A stretch of 12,040 nucleotides of DNA from an uncultured Clostridia bacterium (GTDB taxonomy: Bacteria > Bacillota > Clostridia > TANB77 > CAG-508): positions 1-12,040 of the forward strand of contig CALYAH010000147.1 of assembly GCA_944393455.1 (NCBI GenBank). Direction: 5' to 3'. The notes beneath the pieces are model-generated. The model was not told the DNA's origin, searched no databases, and saw only the letters and a list, made by a program, of their open reading frames with translations. This document shows positions 6,733 through 12,040 of the stretch, piece after piece. Each line of letters opens with the position of its first letter. The first letter of the stretch is position 1. A program made the position numbers and the translations under genes.

Positions 6733-7377
6733 TTATATAGATTCAGCTATTTTTTCTATATATTCTTTATCATCCATATGCATAAAAATAATCTTTTTAC
6801 CTTCATTTTTCAATTGCCTCAATAATGTTACAATGTCATCTATTTTGATATGAGCTCCACCAAATCGAGAAACATCAATGTATAATTCTTCTGTTTCATT
6901 TAAATATGGCATAAATGGTTCAATAACAGCTGTATCCCCTGTATAAAGTATACTTCTATTTGCTAAATTTAAGTTGAAACCATACGCATCTAAATAAGGT
7001 GTATGGTTAGTTTTAATAAATGTAAGATTATCTAACTCTTGCTTTAATTCATATGATTCTTTTGGTGTACCTGTAATTTCTAAATATTCCTTTATTCTCT
7101 CACATTTACTAACAACTATAGCTTTTTTATTGCAGTTAAACCATAAATACAATATCAATTGACTAAGTGAACCTGCATGATCATTATGTAAGTGTGTAAT
7201 AATAATATGGATAGTTTCGTATTTGTTAAAATCAAATTTTTCTTTTACTTGTGAAAATACAGTAAATCCACAATCAATTAATACTAGCCCTTTTTCTGTT
7301 TCATAATATGCAGAATTGTTTTGCTTTCCAAACCCATAATCTTTACCTAAAAATTTTAAAGTAGTATCATTATTCAT
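6733..7377 (-). CDS. MBL-fold (metallo-beta-lactamase superfamily) hydrolase
   Basis: The 214-residue protein shows the superfamily signature THLHNDHAG, giving metal ligands His62, His64, Asp66 and His67. It also shows a later His125 (TNHTP), the bridging Asp148 in LYTGDTA and a final His200 in IIFMHMDD. This is a complete dinuclear site. Size and composition fit small cytosolic hydrolases related to the RNase Z/phosphodiesterase branch rather than secreted beta-lactamases, since there is no signal peptide. The start at 7377 is chosen because AAGGAG precedes it and because the upstream alternative at 7410 would overlap the promoter. It is the first gene of a likely two-gene operon with the phosphodiesterase, suggesting both act on related phosphoester substrates; that link is inference. 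Confidence 0.9.
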   Translation of the reverse strand: MNNDTTLKFLGKDYGFGKQNNSAYYETEKGLVLIDCGFTVFSQVKEKFDFNKYETIHIIITHLHNDHAGSLSQLILYLWFNCNKKAIVVSKCERIKEYLEITGTPKESYELKQELDNLTFIKTNHTPYLDAYGFNLNLANRSILYTGDTAVIEPFMPYLNETEELYIDVSRFGGAHIKIDDIVTLLRQLKNEGKKIIFMHMDDKEYIEKIAESI

Positions 7378-7400
7378 TTTATTTTCTCCTTTTTTCCTGC

Positions 7401-7429
7401 ATTTTATCATTTTATACGAAAAATATCAA
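7401..7429 (-). promoter_or_regulatory. Promoter of the MBL-fold/phosphodiesterase operon
   Basis: On the minus strand TTGATA (7424-7429), 17 bases, TAAAAT (7401-7406) preceded by TGA. Both boxes match five of six consensus bases. The leader would be about 17 bases, which fixes translation at the 7377 ATG. Confidence 0.75.
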
Positions 7430-7459
7430 TATTACATATATGATGTATAAAAATAACAA

Positions 7460-7488
7460 TTGAAAAATTGTAAAAGAAGTGTTATAAT
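7460..7488 (+). promoter_or_regulatory. Strong sigma-A promoter of the 7641-8030 gene
   Basis: TTGAAA (7460-7465), 17 bases, perfect TATAAT (7483-7488) preceded by TGT (extended -10). It is divergent from the promoter at 7401-7429 and predicts an unusually long leader of about 145 bases. Confidence 0.8.
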
Positions 7489-7522
7489 TATGTTTACAAT
7501 AGCTTTGTCTATTACATATTCT

Positions 7523-7588
7523 ATTATCAGAAATCTAAAAAGAGTACGTACGAAGCAGTACCGGAAAAATTAGAGGCAGTATGATAAT
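7523..7588 (+). other. Candidate structured 5' leader RNA
   Basis: Within the long leader, complementary segments nest. ATTATCA (7523-7529) pairs with TGATAAT (7582-7588), TCTAA (7534-7538) with TTAGA (7570-7574), and GTAC (7548-7551) with GTAC (7558-7561). Around the loop the sequence is richer in G and C than the surrounding DNA. I do not recognise a known riboswitch class, and short pairings can arise by chance in A/T-rich DNA. Confidence 0.3.
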
Positions 7589-7607
7589 TGAATATACAAA
7601 AGAAGAA

Positions 7608-7631
7608 GCACCCTAGAAAGGTGCAAGGAGG
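7608..7631 (+). promoter_or_regulatory. Hairpin directly before the ribosome binding site of the 7641 gene
   Basis: GCACC (7608-7612) pairs with GGTGC (7620-7624), and the ribosome site AAGGAGG (7625-7631) starts at the very next base, nine bases from the ATG. The hairpin could help expose or hide the ribosome site, or stabilise the message. Confidence 0.4.
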
Positions 7632-7640
7632 AAACAAAAA

Positions 7641-8030
7641 ATGAAGACATCAAAGCAAAGACAAGAAGATTTAAAGAGACTAACGGATGATGCACAATTT
7701 GAAAAATTGAAAGTAAAAGTTAAAACTTTTCTAGAACAAGAATTGGAAAAACAATTTGATTACGAAGATGCGATTTTTTGTACAACAGGTAAAACTCTAA
7801 GCGGTTATTGTATTAATATGGATGATTTTTTACTAAATTATCCTGAAACTATAATTCCAACAATTATATTTTTAGCAAAAGATATTCTTACTCAAAACGG
7901 TTATAGGGTTTTGTTAACTGGAAATATAAAGGATTCACTTGAAATTATAAGAATACAAAATTCACATATTAGCCCAGCTGGATGCTTTTATCCAATTTAC
8001 TTTGTGCATGCGTTAGACGGAGAAGAATAA
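7641..8030 (+). CDS. Hypothetical protein, 129 residues
   Basis: I do not recognise this protein. It is soluble-looking with a charged, helical N-terminal third (residues 1-40, rich in Lys, Glu and Gln), followed by a mixed alpha/beta part containing TIIPTIIFLAKDIL (73-86) and GYRVLLTGN (92-100). It ends close to HALDGEE. Cysteines are at 47, 57 and 114, with no metal-site spacing. The start is firm: ATG nine bases after AAGGAGG. It forms a single-gene unit with its own strong promoter, an unusually long leader and a terminator that overlaps its last codons. That investment in expression signals suggests a regulated or abundant small protein, but nothing links it to its neighbours, which are all on the other strand. 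Confidence 0.8.
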   Translation: MKTSKQRQEDLKRLTDDAQFEKLKVKVKTFLEQELEKQFDYEDAIFCTTGKTLSGYCINMDDFLLNYPETIIPTIIFLAKDILTQNGYRVLLTGNIKDSLEIIRIQNSHISPAGCFYPIYFVHALDGEE

Positions 8031-8045
8031 TTTTCTTCTCCTTTT
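8019..8045 (+). terminator. Terminator overlapping the stop codon of the 7641 gene
   Basis: GGAGAAGAA (8019-8027) pairs perfectly with TTCTTCTCC (8033-8041), followed by TTTT. The 5' arm encodes the last three residues (Gly-Glu-Glu) and the loop contains the stop codon. There is no T-run on the other strand, so it acts on the plus strand only. Confidence 0.8.
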
Positions 8046-9143
8046 CTATTTTCTATCAAAAATAGTTTTAAACACTCCTTTGTCAATTAAGTTAGCAAAA
8101 ATATTCTTAAAAATAATAAGTACTATTGGGCCAATCAAAAGACCTATTACTCCTATTATCTTAAATCCTGTATACATAGCAATTAGAGTAAAAATTGGAT
8201 GAACCCCTATATTTTTACTTACTAACTTAGGTTCTAAAATTTGTCTCACAACAGACATTACAATTAGTAAAACAATAATTGCTATTCCTAAATTAAGGTC
8301 TCCATTTATAGCGCATATTATTGCCCAAGGAATCATAACCGTTCCTGACCCTAAGATTGGGAGAGCATCTACAAATCCAATTGCTAATGCCATTAGAAGC
8401 GGATACTGTATATTAAATCCAGAAAACTCTAATATATATAGTCCAACTAAGGATATAACAAAAGAAACTAATATTAAAGTTGCCTCTGCTTTTAAATATC
8501 CTCCTAAAGTTTCAATTAAATCTTTTAAATGAACTCTCAGCTTTTTTACCCAAACTTTGGGTAAATGATATTCTATTTGGTCTAAAATATATATTTTATC
8601 GACACATATAAAATAAAGTGCTATTACTGTTATACCAATACAAATAGCAATTGAAGGTAGACTAGTTACAATGTTTAACAAACCTGTTAATGCATTTCGT
8701 AGCCAATTTGAAGCGGTTGTTAATAAGTCTTCTGTTGAATTTTCTATAACACTTAAAATCTCATTTGATAAGTGAATTTTATCAAAATTGAATGTTGAAA
8801 TTAGATTTTGAAACTGTATGTATGCCTTATCAAAATAGTCATTTAAACCTTGTAACAAGCTAGAAGATTCTGAGAATAATGTTATAATTAGCCAACTTAA
8901 GCTTCCTAATATTATAATCGAAACTATAACAAATATTATAATCGAACTTGTTCTTCTAGTTAACTTTGTTTTTTTCATTATAAATTTAATTGCTGGTTCA
9001 ATCATTAATGAAATAATAAAAGCTACTAAAAATGGCATATAAAATATAGATAGTTTTAATCCAATATATAAACCCAATAAAATAAAAATAACATATAAAA
9101 TTCTTTTTGCAACTCTTGTCCAATAAGAAACGTTGATAATCAT
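8046..9143 (-). CDS. AI-2E/YtvI-family integral membrane permease-like protein
   Basis: The 365-residue protein has about eight hydrophobic segments: two near residues 14-50, one at 66-90, one at 163-180, then a cluster between about 220 and 350. A soluble stretch lies at about 91-155. Family-typical elements are RQILEPKLVSKNIGVHP (300-316) and GVIGLLIGPI (331-340), plus GFVDALPILGSG (256-267). This is the AI-2E transporter superfamily, which in spore formers includes YtvI, a sporulation-associated membrane protein; the transported molecule of most members is unknown. A good AGGAGG site precedes the ATG. It lies downstream of the Cys-rich CBS gene with a hairpin between, so it may be partly cotranscribed; its own promoter is not obvious. 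Confidence 0.9.
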   Translation of the reverse strand: MIINVSYWTRVAKRILYVIFILLGLYIGLKLSIFYMPFLVAFIISLMIEPAIKFIMKKTKLTRRTSSIIIFVIVSIIILGSLSWLIITLFSESSSLLQGLNDYFDKAYIQFQNLISTFNFDKIHLSNEILSVIENSTEDLLTTASNWLRNALTGLLNIVTSLPSIAICIGITVIALYFICVDKIYILDQIEYHLPKVWVKKLRVHLKDLIETLGGYLKAEATLILVSFVISLVGLYILEFSGFNIQYPLLMALAIGFVDALPILGSGTVMIPWAIICAINGDLNLGIAIIVLLIVMSVVRQILEPKLVSKNIGVHPIFTLIAMYTGFKIIGVIGLLIGPIVLIIFKNIFANLIDKGVFKTIFDRK

Positions 9144-9171
9144 TTTCTCCTCCTGTTGTTATTGTATGCAA

Positions 9172-9195
9172 AAGGACGGCATAATATCCGTCCTT
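9172..9195 (-). terminator. Hairpin between the CBS gene and the permease gene
   Basis: AAGGACGG (9172-9179) pairs with CCGTCCTT (9188-9195). On the minus strand the T-run after the stem is short (four Ts including the stem's end). It would end or attenuate transcription from the CBS gene, 7 bases past its stop, letting some read-through into the permease gene. Confidence 0.65.
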
Positions 9196-9201
9196 ATAGT
9201 T

Positions 9202-9648
9202 TTATTCAGCATTTTTATTTCCTTGGCAATCACAAATATTTTCAAAGGTTGTGCATACTTGATTAGTTCCTAAAGCTTGACCATTATTTGCCAAATCTCC
9301 TAATGTTAAAATTCCAACAACTCTATTTTGATTATCACATACTGGTAATCTTCTTATTTGATTTTGACCCATTTTTGATTCTGCATTTGTCATTTCATCG
9401 TCTTCTTTACAAGTACATACATTAGTAGTCATGATATCTTTTACTTGTGTTTGATTTACATCTTTATCGCAAGCAACACATCTTAATAAAACATCTCTAT
9501 CTGTTATAATTCCACAAATACAATTGTTATTATCACATACAGGAACACAACCAATATGATTTTGAGACATTAGTTTTGCAACTTCTTGTATTTTTGTTTC
9601 TGGCTTTACACAGCAAACATCTTCACACATACATTCTTTAACTTTCAT
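9202..9648 (-). CDS. Cysteine-rich CBS-pair protein
   Basis: The 148-residue protein is a stand-alone Bateman module: two CBS motifs, roughly residues 5-60 and 69-122, with the usual HIGCVPV, GIITDRDV, QIRRLPV and GILTLGDL elements. CBS pairs bind adenine nucleotides and usually regulate a partner. What is odd is 16 cysteines (about 11% of residues), at positions 6, 8, 12, 13, 34, 38, 43, 45, 57, 60, 78, 80, 104, 132, 139 and 141. Typical relatives have few or none. Several form CxC or CxxC pairs, suggesting bound metal or a redox role, though this is inference. The ATG is preceded by AAGGTGG. No promoter with good boxes was found. A terminator of the neighbouring gene lies upstream. Confidence 0.93.
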   Translation of the reverse strand: MKVKECMCEDVCCVKPETKIQEVAKLMSQNHIGCVPVCDNNNCICGIITDRDVLLRCVACDKDVNQTQVKDIMTTNVCTCKEDDEMTNAESKMGQNQIRRLPVCDNQNRVVGILTLGDLANNGQALGTNQVCTTFENICDCQGNKNAE

Positions 9649-9735
9649 TATTATTTACCACCTTTCAAAATTTCTCAATATTATTTTTTGCAAAATAAAA
9701 AAATTATATTCAAAAAATGTTATGTATAAAAGTAA

Positions 9736-9772
9736 AAAAATAGAAAATATTTTGGTAATATTTTCTATTTTT
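9736..9772. terminator. Long A/T-rich hairpin terminator
   Basis: A 16-bp stem (9736-9751 with 9757-9772, loop TTGGT) has A/T runs on both outer sides. On the minus strand it lies 6 bases after the stop codon of the out-of-frame tail of the Pro/Gly-rich gene (9779-9781), but 64 bases after the in-frame stop at 9837. That supports the tail being the original gene end. Confidence 0.8.
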
Positions 9773-9778
9773 AAATGT

Positions 9779-9836
9779 TTATTGCTCATATAAATCTTGA
9801 TAACTATTATAATAGTTTCTTGGCATCATTGGTGGT
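9779..9836 (-). other. Out-of-frame C-terminal tail of the Pro/Gly-rich gene
   Basis: Just past the TAG at 9837-9839, the other minus-strand frame that continues the pattern reads GRPPMMPRNYY... and ends ...QDLYEQ at a TAA (9779-9781). It begins with the same Gly-Arg-Pro-Pro unit repeated before the break, and its codons look like those of a real gene. One base too many near 9840 (a C in CCA-C-GGT-AGA) separates the two frames. Removing it would give a 194-residue protein. See the linked findings. Confidence 0.6.
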
Positions 9837-10364
9837 CTACCGTGGACCTCCTGGGAAAGGTGGCCTACCACCTGGAAATGGCGGTCTACCTGGTCTTGGT
9901 CTTCTACGTCTTCTTAATAATTCTCTAATTAACAAAATTTGAATTAAATCTCTTAAATTTCTGTTTCCAAACTGTCTATCTTCTCTTCTGTTTTCTTTCA
10001 TTAATTCTTGTTTAGAATTATCTTTTGCAGTATTTTTAGATTCATTTCTATTATTTGTTACATCATTTTGTAAATTAATATTAACATTAATTTCATTGTT
10101 TACCTCAATAGCAGAATAAATCTCATCTGTCATTCTTTCTACTAAATCTCTCGTTACTGGTTCTGTAATTCTAGAACATCTTTGTGTTACCATAGGATAT
10201 ACAATTCTATAGATTTCCGGATAACAATTTTCTAATTCTTCGTCACTACTCATATCATAAGTCATATTGTAATTTCCAGAAACATTGTCCATATTCATAT
10301 TATTAGTATTAGGATATCCTAAAATGCTCCTTATGTAGTCATCAAACGATTCATTATTGTACAT
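9837..10364 (-). CDS. Acidic/Asn-rich protein with Arg- and Pro/Gly-rich tail, probably frameshifted
   Basis: The 175-residue product has three parts. An N-terminal third holds ENCYPEIYRIVYPMVTQRC (residues 45-63) and VERMTDEIY (75-83), which looks like a conserved domain recalled from clostridial hypothetical proteins. An Asn-rich linker follows (about 89-120). Last comes a helix with many leucines (138-150), followed by five arginines and a PG-R-PPF-PGG-R-PPF-PGG repeat. The tail is very basic and would suit binding to a surface, nucleic acid or spore layer. Function is unknown. The start is firm (AAGGAGG at 10373-10379, eight bases from the ATG). The stop at 9837 follows CGG, an uncommon codon here, and appears to be premature: the same repeat continues in another frame for 20 codons, which runs directly into a terminator. 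It lies 61 bases downstream of murD on the same strand, with no terminator between. Confidence 0.8.
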   Translation of the reverse strand: MYNNESFDDYIRSILGYPNTNNMNMDNVSGNYNMTYDMSSDEELENCYPEIYRIVYPMVTQRCSRITEPVTRDLVERMTDEIYSAIEVNNEINVNINLQNDVTNNRNESKNTAKDNSKQELMKENRREDRQFGNRNLRDLIQILLIRELLRRRRRPRPGRPPFPGGRPPFPGGPR

Positions 10365-10425
10365 GTATAAAACCTCCTTATTACTTTGTATATAATATGG
10401 AGGCTTTTCTAAATATGTGCTATAA

Positions 10426-11826
10426 TTAGAGTTTATTTACTAAATTTTTAAATTGTTCTCCCCTATCTGCAAAATTTTTAAACATATCAAAACTTGCACT
10501 CGCTGGAGAAAATAGTACGATTTGTCCTGGTCTTGCTAGTTTTTTAGCTAAATTTACAGTTTCTTCTAAGTTGTTACACATATAAATATTTAATTCTTTG
10601 TTTTGTTTTTCTAATTCTTCTTTAACTGCATCAAATATTTTACCAGAAGTCTGTCCAAGCAGAATTAAAGTTTTTACATGGTCAACAATTGGTTTTGCAA
10701 TTGGAGTATAATCTAAATTTTTGTCGTATCCACCAGCTATTAAAACTATTTCTTCATCAAACGAATTTAGGCCCGCTATAGTTCTAGTTGGTGATGAACT
10801 AACTGAGTCATTATACCATTTTACATCTTCTATTTCTTTTACAAATTCTAATCGATGCTCAACTGGATTAAATTGTTTAATAGCTTCTACTGCTTCCTCT
10901 TGTTTAACTAATGTTTTAGTTGCTGCTAAAGCTGTTGCAATATTCTCATAATTATGTTCTCCTCTTAGATTAACATCTTTTACATCTAAAATATGTTTTC
11001 TAATATTATCTTCACATTCTTTTATAATTTTCCCATCTACAATAAATCCATTTTCTAAATTTTCTTTACCGCTAAAAAATACAACTTTTCCTTTCGCTTC
11101 TTTACCACAGTTTCTAGTAATTTCATTATCATAATTTAGAATAACAATATCATTTTCATTTTGATATTTAAATATGTTTTTCTTTGCCTCAATATATTCT
11201 TCATAATCTTTGTGAATATTTAAATGGTTTGGCGTTATATTGGTAATAACTGAAATATGTGGGCTAATTTTCATTCCCATTAATTGAAAACTACTTAATT
11301 CTAATACAACAATATCATCTGGTGTCATTTGTGAAAGCTTTGTAAATAATGGAGTTCCAATATTTCCACCTAAGTATGTATGATATCCTGCTTGACTGAG
11401 AATACTATTAATTAAACTTGTTGTTGTTGTCTTTCCATCGCTTCCTGTTACTCCAACAACTGTACAAGGGCACATTTTCATAAGCATTTCTATCTCTGTT
11501 GTAACAATTGCACCTCTTTGTTCTTCTTTTACCAATTCAGGTTTAGTTGGTAAACAACTTGGCGAACGAAAAATAATATCAAAATTGTTTAAATTTTCCA
11601 AATTATTTTTTCCAAAGGATTTATCAAATTTATATGAATTTATTTTATCCAATATATCTTTTGGTATACTTTTTTCTTCTCTTTCATCAAAAACTGTTAC
11701 TTTTGCTTTTTTATTATGTAAGTAATCAATTAATGGTATGTTGCTTACTCCTAATCCAATAATTGCTACTTTTCTAAATCTTACATATTCTTCAAATTCT
11801 TTTAGCTTTTCATTTTCATATTCCAC
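10426..11826 (-). CDS. murD: UDP-N-acetylmuramoyl-L-alanine:D-glutamate ligase
   Basis: It adds D-glutamate to UDP-MurNAc-L-Ala using ATP, in the cytosolic stage of peptidoglycan synthesis. The 466-residue protein shows the three Mur ligase domains. The first is an N-terminal Rossmann-like uridine-binding domain (VAIIGLGVSN at 20-29). The central ATPase domain has the P-loop GVTGSDGKTTT (125-135), LELSSFQL (175-182), the TPNHLNIH loop (198-205) and a likely carbamylated lysine near 215-216 (AKKNIFK). The C-terminal domain has HNYEN (291-295), VEHRLEFV (322-329), WYNDSVSSSPTRT (337-349), IAGGYDKN (363-370) and LFSPASASFDMF (438-449). Start is GTG at 11826, preceded by GGAGG (11837-11841) at ten bases and by a good promoter. 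It is intact. The Pro/Gly-rich gene downstream may be cotranscribed. Confidence 0.97.
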   Translation of the reverse strand: MEYENEKLKEFEEYVRFRKVAIIGLGVSNIPLIDYLHNKKAKVTVFDEREEKSIPKDILDKINSYKFDKSFGKNNLENLNNFDIIFRSPSCLPTKPELVKEEQRGAIVTTEIEMLMKMCPCTVVGVTGSDGKTTTTSLINSILSQAGYHTYLGGNIGTPLFTKLSQMTPDDIVVLELSSFQLMGMKISPHISVITNITPNHLNIHKDYEEYIEAKKNIFKYQNENDIVILNYDNEITRNCGKEAKGKVVFFSGKENLENGFIVDGKIIKECEDNIRKHILDVKDVNLRGEHNYENIATALAATKTLVKQEEAVEAIKQFNPVEHRLEFVKEIEDVKWYNDSVSSSPTRTIAGLNSFDEEIVLIAGGYDKNLDYTPIAKPIVDHVKTLILLGQTSGKIFDAVKEELEKQNKELNIYMCNNLEETVNLAKKLARPGQIVLFSPASASFDMFKNFADRGEQFKNLVNKL

Positions 11827-11880
11827 TTTATCACTTCCTCCAAAAAATAATTTTTATTTATTTCAACTAAATTTTTAGCT

Positions 11881-11909
11881 ATTATATAACAAATTATATG
11901 AAAAAACAA
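11881..11909 (-). promoter_or_regulatory. Promoter of murD
   Basis: On the minus strand TTGTTT (11904-11909), 17 bases and a perfect TATAAT (11881-11886). It gives a leader of about 45-50 bases. No clear sigma-A promoter was found for the opposite gene at 11978. Confidence 0.7.
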
Positions 11910-11977
11910 ATTCATAGTTGAATAATTTTATTTTTTTTGTTCACAATATAATTGAGATTTGAATGGAGGTGCTTTTC

Positions 11978-12040
11978 ATGTCAAAGAAAAATAAAGAAAA
12001 TAAAAACAATAACAACAACAGAAATAACCAAAATAATAAC
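11978..12040 (+). CDS. Asn/Lys-rich small protein (5' end only)
   Basis: Only the first 21 codons are in the window: MSKKNKENK followed by a run of mostly asparagine, with an arginine and a glutamine. The ATG follows GGAGG (11965-11969) at eight bases, so translation is credible. Asn-rich starts of this kind occur in small clostridial proteins of unknown role, some thought to be spore-associated; that is only a resemblance. A TATAAT at 11947-11952 precedes the gene, but no -35 box sits at a 16-18 base spacing. It may therefore use another sigma factor. It is divergent from murD and continues past the window edge. Confidence 0.65.
   Translation, partial: MSKKNKENKNNNNNRNNQNNN

Noticed and set aside
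10418..10426. TGCTATAAT on the plus strand, pointing antisense into murD
   Set aside because: It is an excellent extended -10, but no -35 box lies 16-18 bases upstream and no gene follows. The region is A/T-rich, where such words are frequent. It also overlaps the murD stop codon.
11911..11952. TTGAAT (11918) and TATAAT (11947) as a sigma-A promoter for the last gene
   Set aside because: The spacer is 23 bases, well beyond the workable 16-18.

Overview
The window looks like a stretch of chromosome from a low-GC, spore-former-like Firmicute, most likely an uncultured gut-type member of the Clostridia. This rests on the strong A/T bias, AGGAGG-type ribosome binding sites before nearly every gene, near-consensus sigma-A promoters (many with an extended TGn -10 element), Rho-independent terminators, a YtvI-like permease, and an Asn/Lys-rich small protein at the right edge. 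I cannot name a species.

Layout. (1) 1-124: the apparent right end of an IS200/IS605-type element, with an omega-RNA-like tail and an end hairpin, abutting the stop codon of guaB. (2) 125-4362: the two-step GMP branch (guaB, IMP dehydrogenase, minus strand; guaA, GMP synthetase, plus strand) arranged divergently around two small genes of unknown function. One of these (2301-2753) has a Cys/His pattern suggestive of a papain/NlpC-like enzyme. (3) 4420-7377: a minus-strand cluster of three predicted hydrolases: an MBL-fold protein, an alkaline-phosphatase-superfamily phosphodiesterase, and a HIT-domain nucleotide hydrolase with an extra N-terminal domain and its own promoter. (4) 7641-8030: a lone plus-strand orphan gene behind a strong promoter and a ~145-nt leader that can fold. 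(5) 8046-9648: a YtvI/AI-2E-like permease downstream of a very cysteine-rich CBS-pair protein. (6) 9779-10364: a conserved-looking Arg/Pro/Gly-tailed protein whose reading frame breaks 20 codons before its apparent natural end. (7) 10426-11826: murD, followed at the right edge by the start of an Asn-rich small protein.

Functionally, guaB and guaA convert IMP to XMP to GMP, and murD makes UDP-MurNAc-Ala-Glu for peptidoglycan. The hydrolase cluster may act on nucleotides or phosphoesters, but no substrate is visible. The most notable points are: the IMP dehydrogenase, which residue for residue resembles the Tritrichomonas foetus enzyme rather than the common bacterial type; the +1 frame break in the Pro/Gly-rich gene; the 16-cysteine CBS protein; the HIT fusion; the insertion-element end against guaB; and the structured leader at 7495-7640. 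I see no CRISPR array, tRNA, rRNA or integrase. No gene-free stretch exceeds about 265 bases.
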